Of a stretch of 64,000 nucleotides of DNA, positions 33,261 through 44,982 are shown in pieces. Both the position numbers and the translations under genes were made by a program. Origin of the DNA: Euphorbia lathyris (lineage: Eukaryota; Streptophyta; Magnoliopsida; Malpighiales; Euphorbiaceae). A model generated the notes under the pieces. It was given only the letters and a program-made list of their open reading frames with translations, was not told the DNA's origin and ran no database searches. Location: positions 46,281,501 through 46,345,500 of the forward strand of contig NC_088915.1 in the NCBI RefSeq assembly GCF_963576675.1. The letters run 5' to 3'. The number at the start of each line of letters is the position of its first letter. The stretch's first letter is position 1.

Positions 33261-34988
33261 TCTAATTATAACTCCTATCATAACCCGAATGCTTATCACC
33301 ACCGTAATAATAATAACAACGGATGGAGGCCTCAACACCAACACCATAATTTGTCTTATGGCAACAATCAGAATGTGTTGAAGCCCCCATCCGGATTTCA
33401 TAATGAATACAAGGAGCAAGGTTTGGGTCAATCCCCCAATGCCCAAGGAGGACAAACTTCTCAACCTCCTAGCAACACGCAAGACTCTACGGTAATTAAT
33501 CTCCTTAAGGAAATATCTTCCCGTCTTGCTGACAATGAAGCTTTTTGTAGGGATTTGGGGCATCAAGTGGCCCAATTGAATCGCCACCAACAAGAGAGAC
33601 AACATGAGTCTCTCCCAACTAACACCGAACAAAACTCAAGGCCCAAGAATCTGGAGACCGCGCAAGCAATTACACTCCGTAGTGGTAAGGGTTTAGAGCC
33701 ACCGGTTCCAAAGGCGATTCCAACCGCTCCAAAGGTAAGTAACAAACTGGAAGTGGTAAGCAACCCCGGTTCGAACCCAAAACCCATGACTTCCTCGGAT
33801 AATAATAAAGATGTTAGTGATCCAATTGGAACTTACAAACTGAAGCTTCCTTTTCCACAACGACTTAAAAAGGAAAAATTTGATCACCAATACGGCAAAT
33901 TTTTGGAAATTTTTAAGAAGCTTCACATTAACATCCCGTTTGCGGAGGCATTGGAACAAATGCCCACCTATGTGAAGTTTCTTAAAGAAATCCTCGCCAG
34001 AAAGAGGAAGTTAGAACAAAATAAAACGGTAGCGCTAACGGAGGAATGCTCCGCGATTATAATGAATAAACTCCTGCCTAAACTCAAAGATTTAGGAAGC
34101 TTTTCCATCCCATGCACAATTGGTAATGTTGAGTTTAGTAGAGCTTTATGTGATTTAGGTGCTAGTATCAATCTAATGCCTTTGTTTGTTTTTAGGAAGC
34201 TCGGCTTGGGAGAGCCAAAGCCTACCAACATGACGCTTCAATTGGCCGATAGATCAATTTCCCGGCCGAAAGGAGTTGTGGAGGATGTCTTAGTGAAAGT
34301 GGACAAATTCATTTTCCCCTCCGATTTTGTAGTGCTCGACATGGCAGAAGACGATTCGGTACCAATCCTCCTAGGAAGACCATTTCTTGCAACGGGTAGG
34401 ACTCTCATCGACGTCCACGAGGGTAAGCTTATACTACGGTTGCAAGCCGAAGAGGTAGTATTTAACGTATACAACTCTATGAAATTCCCTTCTCATACTA
34501 TGGAGGATTGTCATGTTTTAAATTCTATGGACTCTATTGATTTGTTTGTTGAGAATTTGTGTGATAGGCCTTCCATGGAAACCTCTTTGGATTCAAGTAA
34601 TAGTGAGCACGTGGATGAGGAGCCATTGAATAAACCGTTTGAGTACTCCTCCGAGATAGAACAGTGTTTGTTGGCAAGGACCCGGTTCGAGGGTTTGGAC
34701 CGAGATAGCAAAGCAAAGCCAAAGTTGTCTCTCAAAGAGCCCCCGACTTTGGAACTTAGACCCTTGCCTCCTAATTTGAAATATGTATTTTTACAACCTC
34801 CTAGTTTCTTACCCGTTGTCATATCTTCTCTTTTGACAGAGGAAATGGAGAAAGCATTGATTGCGGTGTTACAAAAACACAAAGGCACATTTGGATGGAC
34901 CATTCATGACATCAAAGGGATTAGCCCCACCATTTGCACACACCGCATCTTTATGGAGGACGAAGTCAAACCCTCCGTGCAACCGTAA
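33245..34988 (+). pseudogene. A2 gag end, protease and linker to RT
   Basis: An Asn/Gln-rich gag tail is followed by the region before the protease (KLHINIPFAEALEQMPTY), then the protease with DLGASINLMP near 34155-34185 and ILLGRPFLATGRTLIDV. The linker ends at the RT N-terminus (HDIKGISPTICTHRI). Two adjacent stops (34986-34991) end the frame, both consistent with transitions; the RT carries on in the same frame. Confidence 0.8.
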
Positions 34989-34991
34989 TGA

Positions 34992-36224
34992 CGACTTAAC
35001 CCGAACATGAAAGAGGTAGTAAAAACCGAGGTAATCAAACTCCTCGACGCAGGTATAATCTTTCTTATCTCCGATAGTCAATGGGTTTGTCCGGTCCAAT
35101 GCGTTCCCAAAAAAGGGGGCACAACAGTAACGGAAAATGATCAAAGGGAATTAATCCCCACAAGAAAAGTAATGGGGTAGCGGGTATGTATCGACTATAG
35201 GAAACTTAACGAAGCCACCCGAACATATCATTTTTCCTTGCCGTTCATTGACCAAATGTTGGAGAGAATGGCGGGACACAAATTCTTTTTACTCTCGATG
35301 GCCTATCTGGCTATATGCAAACCCGTTGATCCTTCAGATCAAGAAAAGACGACATTCACTTGTCCTTATGGGACGTTTGCATATAGGCGGATGTCGTTTG
35401 GGCTTTGTAATGCACGCGCCACCTTTCAACGTTGCATGACGGCTATATTCTCTGAAGTGATTAAGGACTTCATGGACGATTTTTCGGTTTTTGGGTCGTC
35501 CTTTGAAAATTGCTTAAGCAATCTTGATAAGGTCCTTCAACGATGCGAGGACACTAATCTCGCTCTTAGTTGGGAAAAGTGTCAATTTATGGTACAAGAT
35601 TGTATAGTGTTAGGACACAAAGTGTCCGGGGAGGGAATCGCGGTCGATCCGGCCAAGATTGAGGTGATTGAAAAATTGCCTCCACCAATCAATGCAAAAG
35701 GGATCTGGAGTTTCTTGGGTCACACGAGTTTCTATCGGAGATTCATTAAGGATTTTTCTAAAATAGCAACCCCCTTGACCCAACTCCTCCTAAAGGATGC
35801 GGAATTTAGTTTTTCTTCCGAATGTTTAATCGCATTTAATACGCTTAAAGAAAAACTAATTAACGCGCCCATCATGGTGAAACCCGATTGGGATCTCCCC
35901 TTTGAACTAATGTGCGATGCTATTGATTTGGCAGTCGGTGCTTGTTTGGGCCAACGGGTGGATAAACTTTTCCGCCCAATCTTCTATGCAAGCAAAACTC
36001 TAAACGAGGCCCAACAAAACTATTCAATCACGGAAAAAGAGATGCTTGCGGTAGTTTTTGCTTTTGATAAATTTAGATCCTATCTTGTGTTATAAAAAAT
36101 TATCGTATACACTGACCATGCAGCTCTTAAGTACTTAATGACCAAGCAGGATGCCAAGCCTCGGTTGATACGATGGATTCTCCTCCTCTAAGAATTCGAC
36201 ATTGAAATAAAAGATAAAAAAGGA
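34992..36224 (+). pseudogene. A2 reverse transcriptase and RNase H
   Basis: Same frame as the protease. It has a TAG near 35175, then the RT core. Around 35295-35325 paired indels put the first catalytic block out of frame, so the usual Asp-Gly of that block is not read. Downstream the frame recovers with FAYRRMSFGLCNA and the FMDDF active site (about 35473-35487). RNase H has the [14 protein letters not shown] block and a TDHAAL motif, with stops at 36093 and 36189. The enzyme would be inactive. Confidence 0.75.
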
Positions 36225-37600
36225 GTGGAGAATGTCGTGGCCGACCATCTTTCCCGTTTGCAAAGCGAGCAAGCCGAATCTCCGGAACTTGTGGAGATCA
36301 AGGAGACCTTTCCCGACGAGACACTTTACGCGGTAACACCTCTACCTTGGTACGCCAACATGGCAAACTACAAGGCCAGTAATATTCTTCCCTCGCACCT
36401 TACCTACGAGCAACGTAAGAAGTTCTTTCACGATGCTAAGAATTATTTTTGGGAAGAATCCTTTTTGTTTAAATCTTGTGCTGATAATATTATTCGTAGG
36501 TGCATACCGGAGGAGGAGGTAAATCATGTGTTACGAATGTGTTTCACCCAAGAGCCGGGGGCCAGTTTCGGCTTTTATTGGCCCACCATGTCCAAGAATT
36601 CCCAAGACTTCGTCAAGTCATGTGACGCTTGTCAACGGAGCGGGAACATCTCCCGTAAACATGAAATGCTCCAAGAAGGAATCCTAGTTTGTGAACTTTT
36701 TGATGTTTAGGGAATAGACTTTATGGGGCCTTTCCCTAAGTCGCATAACAACGCCTACATTCTCGTGGCTGTTGACTATGTCTCCAAATGGGTGGAGGCC
36801 GTTGCCTTACCCTCAAACGACTCTAAGGTGGTAGGAAAATTTATAAAGAAAAATATTTTTACTCGGTTTGGGACCCCTCGAGCTATCATTAGCGACGGGG
36901 GTTCCCACTTTTGCAACCGTCAATTCGATCAACTCTTACATAAATACGGGGTTGCACACCGAGTATCCACGCCCTACCACCCGCAAACTAGTGGGCAAGT
37001 TGAGGTTTCTAACCGAGAATTGAAACGTATTTTGGAAAAAATGGTTAGCACCTCTAGGAAAGATTGGAGCCTAAAGCTCGATGACGCTCTTTGGGCCTAC
37101 TGCACGACGTTTAAAACGCCCATCGGAATGTCACCTTATCGATTAGTTTTTGGGAAATCATGCCACCTACCGGTGGAATTAGAGCATAAGGCATATTGGG
37201 CTCTGAAATTTTTAAATTTTGATGTGCAGGTTACAGGGGAACATCGTCTCCTCCAAATCAATGTCCTTGATGAACATCGTCTAGGTTCGTACGAAAATGC
37301 AAAACTTTTCAAGGAGCATATGAAAAAATGGCACGATAAGCACGTGCAAATTCGGGAGTTCAACAAGGGGGACCAAGTTCTCTTATACAACTCCCGCCTC
37401 TGTTTGTTCCCTGGGAAATTGAAAAGTCGGTGGTCGGGACCATACACGGTCATCAATGCACACTCCTCCGGAGTGGTCTAAATCCAAGGTCCCGACAACA
37501 CAATCCAACGGGTGAACGGCCACCGATTGAAAATATACCGAGGCGGAGCTCTCCCACAACATGGCGAAGCCACATATCTCCGGACTCCATGAGCACGTAC
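36225..37600 (+). pseudogene. A2 integrase
   Basis: In frame with RNase H. The zinc domain is partly decayed; CDACQRSGN is kept. The catalytic core triad is visible: Asp in GIDFMGPFP (after a TAG at 36708), Asp in ISDGGSHF and Glu in the [11 protein letters not shown] block. A basic C-terminus follows ([11 protein letters not shown]), with TAA at 37479 and coding-like sequence to about 37590. Two nonsense changes separate it from an open frame. Confidence 0.8.
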
Positions 37601-38604
37601 GCACGAAAGTCGAGCTACTCCGACTATAAACGTAGCCCCGGTTTGCACTTTCCAAGCCTTGTGTCTATATGTATCATATACGTTTTTCAAATTACTTTTA
37701 TTTTCTTTCTTTTTTTTCGTGTGCATTGTCTTCTTCTTTCAATTTTTTTTATGTTGTCGTTTTCTTTCTTTAGAGATCGTTTCGTCCCTTTTAATATGAA
37801 AAATCCACGAAAAAACAAATCCCATCGCTAATCCAAAACTTATGCGCGGAGTGTGCCCATCGGTACACCCCGCGTAGATGGGTTTCTGCTCATATTTTGG
37901 TGCTCAAACGCACGCTTACTCGGGGCGTAACCCATCCCACACCCCACGTCCTTTTTGGTTCCCTAGTTAAAAGCAAGAAATAAGAGTTACGCGGGGCGTG
38001 CCCCATTCTACGCCCCACGTATCCTTGGGGGGTTGCGGACTGCAACTCCCCATGACAGCTTTTCCTCTTCCCCACACACCTTTCCCACTTCTACACTCCA
38101 CCCATTCTAACCTCCAATCACCTCCATTCTTTTCAAATTCAAAATTTATTAAACTTCCCTCCATCATTAATTTTCCCTTTAACCACCCCCTTAATTACTC
38201 ATTAAGACCCATAAAAAATTAAAAATCATTAAACCAATAAAAATTTAAAATATCTTTACAAAACCGAAAAAAAATGTTTCATTTGTCGTCCTCCACGCGG
38301 GGCGTACTCCCATTCATGCCTCGCGTACTATCCCTTCTTCCACGCCTTTTCGGTCAGAGACCGAAGTACGCATGGCGTGCTCCCCCATACGCCCCGCGTG
38401 CCTTGGCACTTTTGGACCAAATTTGGTCAGGAGGTGGGATACGCGTGGCGTGGCCCCTTCACGCCCCGCGTACCCCACTAGGGAATCCGCAAATTCCTTG
38501 GATTCCTACCCCTTCTCTATTTAAACCCCCATTTCTCCCCCCTCCTCCCTCCCACTCACTCCAACTTCCTAATTCCCTCCTAATCTCACTCACTCCCTCT
38601 CACC
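37601..38604. repeat. A2 post-pol region with ACGCGGGGCGT/ACGCCCCGCGT pairs
   Basis: Non-coding, T/C-rich. Between 37840 and 38480 at least six pairs place an ACGCGGGGCGT-like word 12-20 bases before its near reverse complement (for example TACGCGGGGCGTG then TACGCCCCACG near 37988-38020, and near 38365-38400). A polypurine tract and 3' LTR are not reached because A3 interrupts. Confidence 0.6.
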
Positions 38605-38640
38605 ATGACCCGAAGTAAGCGACCCGCCAATGACCGTCCC
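38605..38640 (+). CDS. Possible start of an accessory frame of A2, cut by A3
   Basis: ATG at 38605 opens twelve codons (MTRSKRPANDRP) after a C/T-rich leader much like the one before 59476, and is cut by the A3 LTR. Lys/Arg-rich starts of this kind precede the uncharacterised accessory ORF found in some plant gypsy elements. Evidence is slight. Confidence 0.25.
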
Positions 38641-39920
38641 TGTTAGGCATGAAATTGACTAAGTTTAACAAATAATTTATAAGGGAATTCGGGTATTTTT
38701 ATATCATTTTGTAAGGAAAAAGAGCTAATTAATGTCCTTGTGCAGATAAGCAAAGAAAAATGCTAAACTCGCTAGAAACAGCTTGTTTCGCTAATGCCAA
38801 TGAGGAGTGGAGCCTTACTTGTATCCAGCGGTCAAACGCCGGATTATCCAATGACGGACAGCGACAGATCGTTGGTGGCAGTGGTAGGAAAGTGGCAGAG
38901 CGGCAGGTGAAAGTGTGTGGCGATGGGATAGCCTAAAGAAGCAAGATGATTTGAAGTCTCACCCCCTTGAGTGTTCAAGGGTTAATCTAAAGTTAATCAT
39001 TTTAGTTTATTTTAATTGTAGTAGGTAGTTGACTTAGTTTGTAGAAAAGGGTACGAAAGTTGTACCGATTTTGGGGGTCTCTGTCTTTTCCCTTTAAATA
39101 GGAAAAGCAGAGAAGGATTAGATCGGATAATTTTCTTAGTTTTGTTTTTAGACAAGTAGAAAAGAAGGAAGAAGAGAGCTCCCATGGAGTCTCAAGCTGT
39201 ATCAGGAATCCTCTTCTGCTCACTGCTCGATAAGAGTGAGTAGACATTTTGAACGGGCACGGCCTGGCCGACCCGGTGATGTAAGCTTTACAACGTTTTT
39301 TTTATGAATATTTAGTGTTTTGCCAATGTCGTGGTCAATGAGTATTTAACTTTCTTGCTCAAGCATGTATGTATGTGTTAGATGAATGATAGGACACTGC
39401 TTTCATCTTCACTGATATCTCTATTGATCTCTTAACTTCGAAGCTGACAAGTTAGAAGGTTGTGTCAAGGGTTTTCTCATCTAGAAATGCAGTTTTGCTC
39501 TTAATGCTAGAAAGAACGCATCTTTAGGACGCTAAAGATGTTAGTAAATCTTAGGAGTTTGAGAACACACGACAGTTGACTCATACTCACTTCAAAACTG
39601 ATACTTTGGCTTCATTGGCATTGTCTTTTATTCATGGAATGTTGTAAGACGTAGCACACCGTGTTCGGTTATGTCGAGCTTGTTCTATTCCCTAAAATCT
39701 TTGCAAAGTAACCTCATTTCATTGTTTTATCATTCTGCCTGAGTCATTAAACAACCAATATTAAACAATCAACCATAAAGGAAGACACTGTTGTAACACA
39801 AACTGTTTAGCAACGATTTTCGATATTGATTTGAATCACAATCCCTGTGGAGACGATACTCACTTATCACTTTATTACTTGTATCTAGTGCACTTGTTAG
39901 AGTCTCATCTGAGGACAACA
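38641..39920 (+). repeat. 5' LTR of A3 (1280 bp)
   Basis: TGTTAGGCAT to GACAACA. The first 101 bp recur at 57106-57206 with few differences. A TTTAAATAGG TATA-like box lies near 39093. The tail (CACAATCCCTGTGGAGACGA, then TATCACTTTATTACTTG) is typical of Athila-type LTRs. Confidence 0.88.
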
Positions 39921-39926
39921 AGTTTT

Positions 39927-39944
39927 TGGCGTCGTTGCCGGGGA
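39927..39944 (+). other. Primer binding site of A3
   Basis: TGGCGTCGTTGCCGGGGA, identical to the A2 site and of tRNA-Asp type. Confidence 0.85.
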
Positions 39945-40011
39945 TTGAGAGCATCAAATTTATAGCTGAAATTTCTGTAAAACAGGGTGTTTTTAATCTG
40001 TGTGTTAAGGC

Positions 40012-41643
40012 GTGCAGGAACAAAGAAGTCATTTTCCGTTTATGCGTAGAGCTGCACCTCCTGTTTTTCCTATCGATCTCGAATTAGAGAGAACGTGTAG
40101 ACGAAACAGAGCGGGAGCTCGACATGCTAGACAGAGAGAAAGGCAAAGAGAGAGAAGAATGGCTGGAAGGGAAGGACCAGAACAGCAAGTTCCACCAAAC
40201 CAAGAAGAGGAAGGAGAAAATAATAACCTTCCCGTTTTGAGAATTAGAGACTACTCTAGGCCAACTACCGAGGGACACTCATCGTGTATCGTATTGCCCA
40301 ACGAGGGAAACAACATGTTCGAAGTAAAAGGGTCCATGATACAAATGATCCAAGCCTCGGTGCAATTTAATGGGTTTCAATCTGAAGATCCTAATGGGCA
40401 TCTTCAAGAATTCATCACCTTGTGCAACACATTCAGGTCGAACAGAGGTGTCTCTGATGACGTGATCATATTGAAGCTGTTTCCTTTTTCACTAAGGGAT
40501 AAAGCAAAAACATGGCTGCGAAATTTACAGCCTGGAACGATCACGAGTTAGGAAGAGATGGCAAGAGCTTTTCTGATGAAGTATTTTCCGCCTCGACAAG
40601 CCATCAAGCTACGAAATGAAGTGTCACGCTTCATACAGGACGAAGATGAGTCGCTGGCGGAAGCATGGGAAAGATACAAGGAGCTGCTCAGAAGGGTGCC
40701 AAATCATGGTATCCCTATGTGGATGCAAATGCAGAATTTTTACAATGGCGCGACCAACGTTTACAAAATCCAGATTGAATCTATCGCGAATGGTAACCCA
40801 GAAGATCTAGAGCCACAAGCTTTATATGACCTAATAGAGAAAGGGGTCAGCACGAGTTACAACTGGCATTCATCAAAAAGTGAAGGAAAAAGGACAGGAA
40901 GCGAGGATGTCGTGTCAAAACTAACAAGCCAAGTAGAACAGCTTACTCGGCAGCTAGGAAAGATAAATGTCTCGTCCATTCATAATGAACCGCCATTTAG
41001 TGAACCACCATTCAATGACAGTTGTGGTTTTTGCGGAGGAGCTCATTTCAATATCAACTGTCCTGGAGTTAAGCAAGGAAAAGGCACACGGGCTGAATGC
41101 GACTACGCAGGGTACAATCAGAGGAATCAGCCCAACCCTTATTCTAACACCTACAACTCTGAAACCAGGAACCATCCAAATTTTGGATGGACAGGTCAAC
41201 CAGACCAGCAGGGACCACCACAGTATCAAGATCAGCCGAGGTATCAACAATAGCAAGGAGGATATTACTAAAGACAACCTCAGCAGCATTATAAGCAACC
41301 TGTGCCACAAAAGGAAGAAGTCAAACCAGATATGAAAACAATGATGATGCAGTTCATGAAACAGACGCAGGCATCGATCAAGAATCTGGAAACACAAGTC
41401 CACCAGATCACCGCATCCACATCAAAAGGAAAAGGGATAATGCCGAGGAATACTGAGCCAAATCCTAAAGGCGACGTCATGACAATCACCTTAAGGTCTG
41501 GTAAGGAAACTCAACTAGTAGTTTTATCTAACAAGGATGCTGAGCGTGCAGGAACATCCAAAGAAGTTGAAGGGGAACTGGAACAAGCTATTCCTAGTAA
41601 TGAAGAAACGAGGAAGGCTAACCAAGCAAGTAAGCCAGATTAA
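40012..41643 (+). pseudogene. A3 gag
   Basis: One continuous frame with nonsense codons at 40549, 41251, about 41269 and 41641, all explicable by single transitions. The core is clear (FNGFQSEDPNGHLQEF, then FSLRDKAKTWLRNLQPGTIT, RNEVSRFIQDEDESLAEAWE), and a CCHC knuckle (CGFCGGAHFNINC) lies near 41026-41064. A Gln/Asn/Tyr-rich tail follows. It is the structural particle protein. The first Met at 40033 may be the true start. Confidence 0.8.
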
Positions 41644-43133
41644 GAGGAGGAAAGAGCATGTAAACCACCACAGCCGTATGTCCCACCTGTGCCATATCCA
41701 ACGCGGCTAATCAACAAGAAGTTGGAGGAGCAGAATTCTAAAGTGTTGGACACTTTGAGGAAACTGCATGTCAACATACCTTTTGTGGAAGCACTGGCGC
41801 AGATGCCAACATATGCAAAGTTCCTCAAAGATATCCTATCGAACAAGAAGAAACTGGAGAACATTTCCATGATACAACTCAACAGAGACTGTTCGTCCAT
41901 ACTCCAAAACAAGCAGCAGCTTCCAAAGAAGCTAAAAGATCCAGGGAGTTTTTCGATTCCTTGTTCAATTGGAAAGCTGACTATTGAAAATGCACTTTGC
42001 GACCTAGGAGCTAGCATAAACCTAATGTCGTATTCTGTATATGCACAACTCGGGTTAGGAGAACCATAACCCACTCGTATGTCAATTCAATTAGTTGATC
42101 GTTCTGTATGCTATCCTAGGGGAGTAGTGGAAGACGTGTTAGTCCAAGTAGGAAAATTCATTTTGCCCGTTGATTTTATTATAATGGACATTGATGAAGA
42201 TTTGCATGTCCCTATTATCCTAGGTAGACCATTTCTAGCGACAGGAAAAGCATTGATAGATGTAGGAGAGGGAAAGTTATTCTTAAGGATAAATGGTGAG
42301 GAAGTCATATTTAAAATGAATGAAGCAATAAGGCGTGCGAATAATAATGATGACACATGCTGTTTCTTAGATGATTTTCAGAGTCTTACTACTTTGCAGG
42401 AACAGGACACATTAGAAACTTTATTAGGGAGAGAGGTGAACATATGCGAGGGAACAGGCTGTTCCATTGAAAGCAACTTTCCGACACCTCCGTCAGACCC
42501 TGCTGTTCCAACTCATCAAGAACCACCAGAGGTACCAACTGTGCCTGTGTCTAAGCCAGAATTAAAGCCATTGCCTGAACATCTCGAGTACGCTTTCCTT
42601 GAACCACCCAGCGGAAGTCCTGTCATCATATCATCAAAATTAACTCCTGACCAAAAGGCGCAACTAATGGCGGTCTTGCGAAGAAACAAGAGTGCAATAG
42701 CATGGAAAATAGATGACATCAAAGGAATTAACCCTGCAGTCTGTGTTCATAGAATCTTGATGGAAAAGGACAACAGACCAACTATTCAGCCGCAACGAAG
42801 GCTCAATCCCCACATGAAGGAGGTTGTGAGAAAGGAGGTGATCAAGCTTCTCGATGCTGGCATTATCTACCCAATATCTGATAGTGTGTGGACAAGCCCT
42901 GTTCACATTGTGCCAAAGAAAGGAGGAACAACCGTAGTCCTAAATGAGAAGGACGAGCTAGTACCCACAAGAACAATAACAGGGTGGAGAGTTTGTGTCG
43001 ACTACAGAAAGCTTAATGAAGCCACAAGGAAGGACCATTTCCCCTTACCCTTCATTGACCAGATGTTAGAAAGACTAGCGGGCTACGCATTCTATTGTTT
43101 TCTTGATGGGTATTCAGGATATAACCAAATTAA
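41644..43133 (+). pseudogene. A3 protease and N-terminal half of RT
   Basis: It continues the gag frame. The pre-protease block (KLHVNIPFVEALAQMPTY), protease DLGASINLMS near 42000-42030 (stop at 42067) and IILGRPFLATGKALIDV are present, then the RT N-terminus (INPAVCVHRILME, RVCVDYRKLNEATRKDHFPL) up to the first catalytic block (FLDGYSGYNQIN). The coding sequence is cut at 43133 by the copia remnant; the palm with the second Asp pair is absent from the window. Confidence 0.8.
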
Positions 43134-43400
43134 CTTCTAGACATATTCTTCCACGTTTCCACCGAAGGGATTATCGTTCGGAGGTCTGGAAGGTCGGTTT
43201 CGGATAGGGGCAGATTGGTAAACAGTTTACATCTCTTTTGAAGTTGTGGGCACTTCGTTTGCAACGGTAGATTGATCATCGAAAGGTATTTCTTCTTATC
43301 CCTATTTATATGAAATAACGATTAACGGATCCTATGGTTAAAAGGAAGTAGGCTAAAATTTTTATATTTCCGCTGCTATACCTTAGCCCTATTTCCAACA
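43134..43400 (+). repeat. 5' LTR remnant of C
   Basis: Matches 52906-53172 base for base in length, with about four substitutions. The first 1798 bp of the LTR are absent; the sequence starts abruptly at CTTCTAGACA next to A3 RT coding sequence. Confidence 0.9.
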
Positions 43401-43401
43401 G

Positions 43402-43414
43402 TGGTATCAGAGCC
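43402..43414 (+). other. Primer binding site of C
   Basis: TGGTATCAGAGCC, the complement of the initiator tRNA-Met 3' end used by most plant copia elements, one base after the LTR. Confidence 0.92.
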
Positions 43415-44982
43415 ATCGTTAAATCCGTTATTTCATATATGAAAATATAGAAGTTTTCAATAGGATTGAATAAATATTTATGGTAAGTTTTGATTAATTG
43501 TTAATTAAAACTGATTATGCTTATGTTCCTAATTATTGCGGTTGATAATCATTATAACAAAATCTATTAGTTTTATGGTTAGATTAATAAAATTAGTTTT
43601 ATTGATTCTAAAGATAAAACGGAAATCTATTGTAGTTTTTCCTATTTCTGAAAATCGCTTTTCAACCGTTTTGAAAATCTGATATATATGTGTTTAAAAT
43701 TAGTTTTGAATATAAAATATATATACATGTTTCGGAAATTAATAGTTTTCTGTTTTGATTATCGAATGAAAATTCGTTTAAAAGTTTGTTTTTACCAAGT
43801 TGTAAATCAAAGCGTTAAATGAATTGAAATCAAAATAATTGGGACATGCATAATCAACGTTTTGTATGGTTATATTAATCTAAGAATTAATATAAAGATA
43901 TAAAACGATTAGAAGTAAAATTGGATGAAAGTTAATTTGATAAGTTAATGTGATTAACCTAAATATTACATAAGACAGTTATGTAATCAACCAATTAAAT
44001 TTATTTAATTGAGTCTTTGCATGTTTGGAGTTATGGACATATTTGGACCCTCTTTTAGTCTTTTGGTATTTTTGAAATAGGGCATGCGCGTCCTGCCTTT
44101 CTACTATCTATTGTAATTTCTCCTCTCATCTGATTCCCTTCAATTCAATTAAGTTTTCTTTTAGTAGTATAGAAATTAATATGTAATTTCAAGGCGCCAT
44201 GGAGAAGACGGAGGACCTAAAGAGAAATATGTAATAGTTAGTATTTCCTTAGGTTTGCCCTTTTATTCCGTCTCTGGTTCGACGGAATAATTTAGATGAT
44301 ATGTCCATAACGCCAATGTATGTGTGAATGTGTGTCTGATGTATGCTAAAGCAAATCAAGACTAAGTTAGATTATGAGACTTAAATAAAAATCCCTCATT
44401 AAAAAGTTAAGTAAATAAATAAGTTATTAAAATCGGTTGCCCCTCCCTAATATTATAATTCAGCCGGCAGTACTGGGGGCCTTTGGGTTGTTGGCCAAAG
44501 TCAAGCTCGGGGTCTTATGGTAACACCTGGATTATCGAAAATCGTTCTTTCATGAATATGGGGTAGTACTTAAATTAGAGTATGATAATTGGATGGGCAA
44601 ACTCATGTTGTCATACACTAATGGACAAAATGGTTGGGATTAATATGAATGACATATTAGTTACTAATGTGGTTAGTAACCCAATAACCTAGGAATCACA
44701 TTCGAGATGTGATTGATTGAATGAATCTACCTAACGAATGAGACTAGTTTGTTGGCTAAAGTTAAGGCGAAATCTCAGGAGTTAGGATCCTAGCTCACTA
44801 AAGGATTTGTGAAATTCTTCGAATTAATATGGAGGGTTATTAATTTGGCAAAATAGTGGGAGCAATCTGAAATAAATTAAAAGGCCTATAATTTTAGATT
44901 GTTACACTTTAAAACAAATGAATAACATACGTTTACTCTTTCTCACTCTCAGGTTTTGTTTAAACACTCACTCTTTAAAATC
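43415..44982 (+). other. Leader of C, no gene seen
   Basis: AT-rich leader of about 1.6 kb without a coding frame. It contains a short GC-rich block near 44463-44520 and nothing else recognisable. Confidence 0.6.

Larger units (their letters stand above)
30325..38640 (+). mobile_element. A2: Athila-type Ty3/gypsy element, 5' LTR to post-pol, interrupted by A3
   Basis: 5' LTR 30325-32036, primer binding site 32043-32060, gag, protease, RT, RNase H and integrase to about 37600, then a post-pol region that ends abruptly where the A3 LTR starts at 38641. Five bases before the LTR (TCCAT) are the candidate left duplication; its partner is not in the window. Protein sequence (DLGASINLMP protease, FMDDF reverse transcriptase) and the tRNA-Asp-type primer fit the Athila lineage. 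Many stops and several frameshifts make it inactive. Confidence 0.85.
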
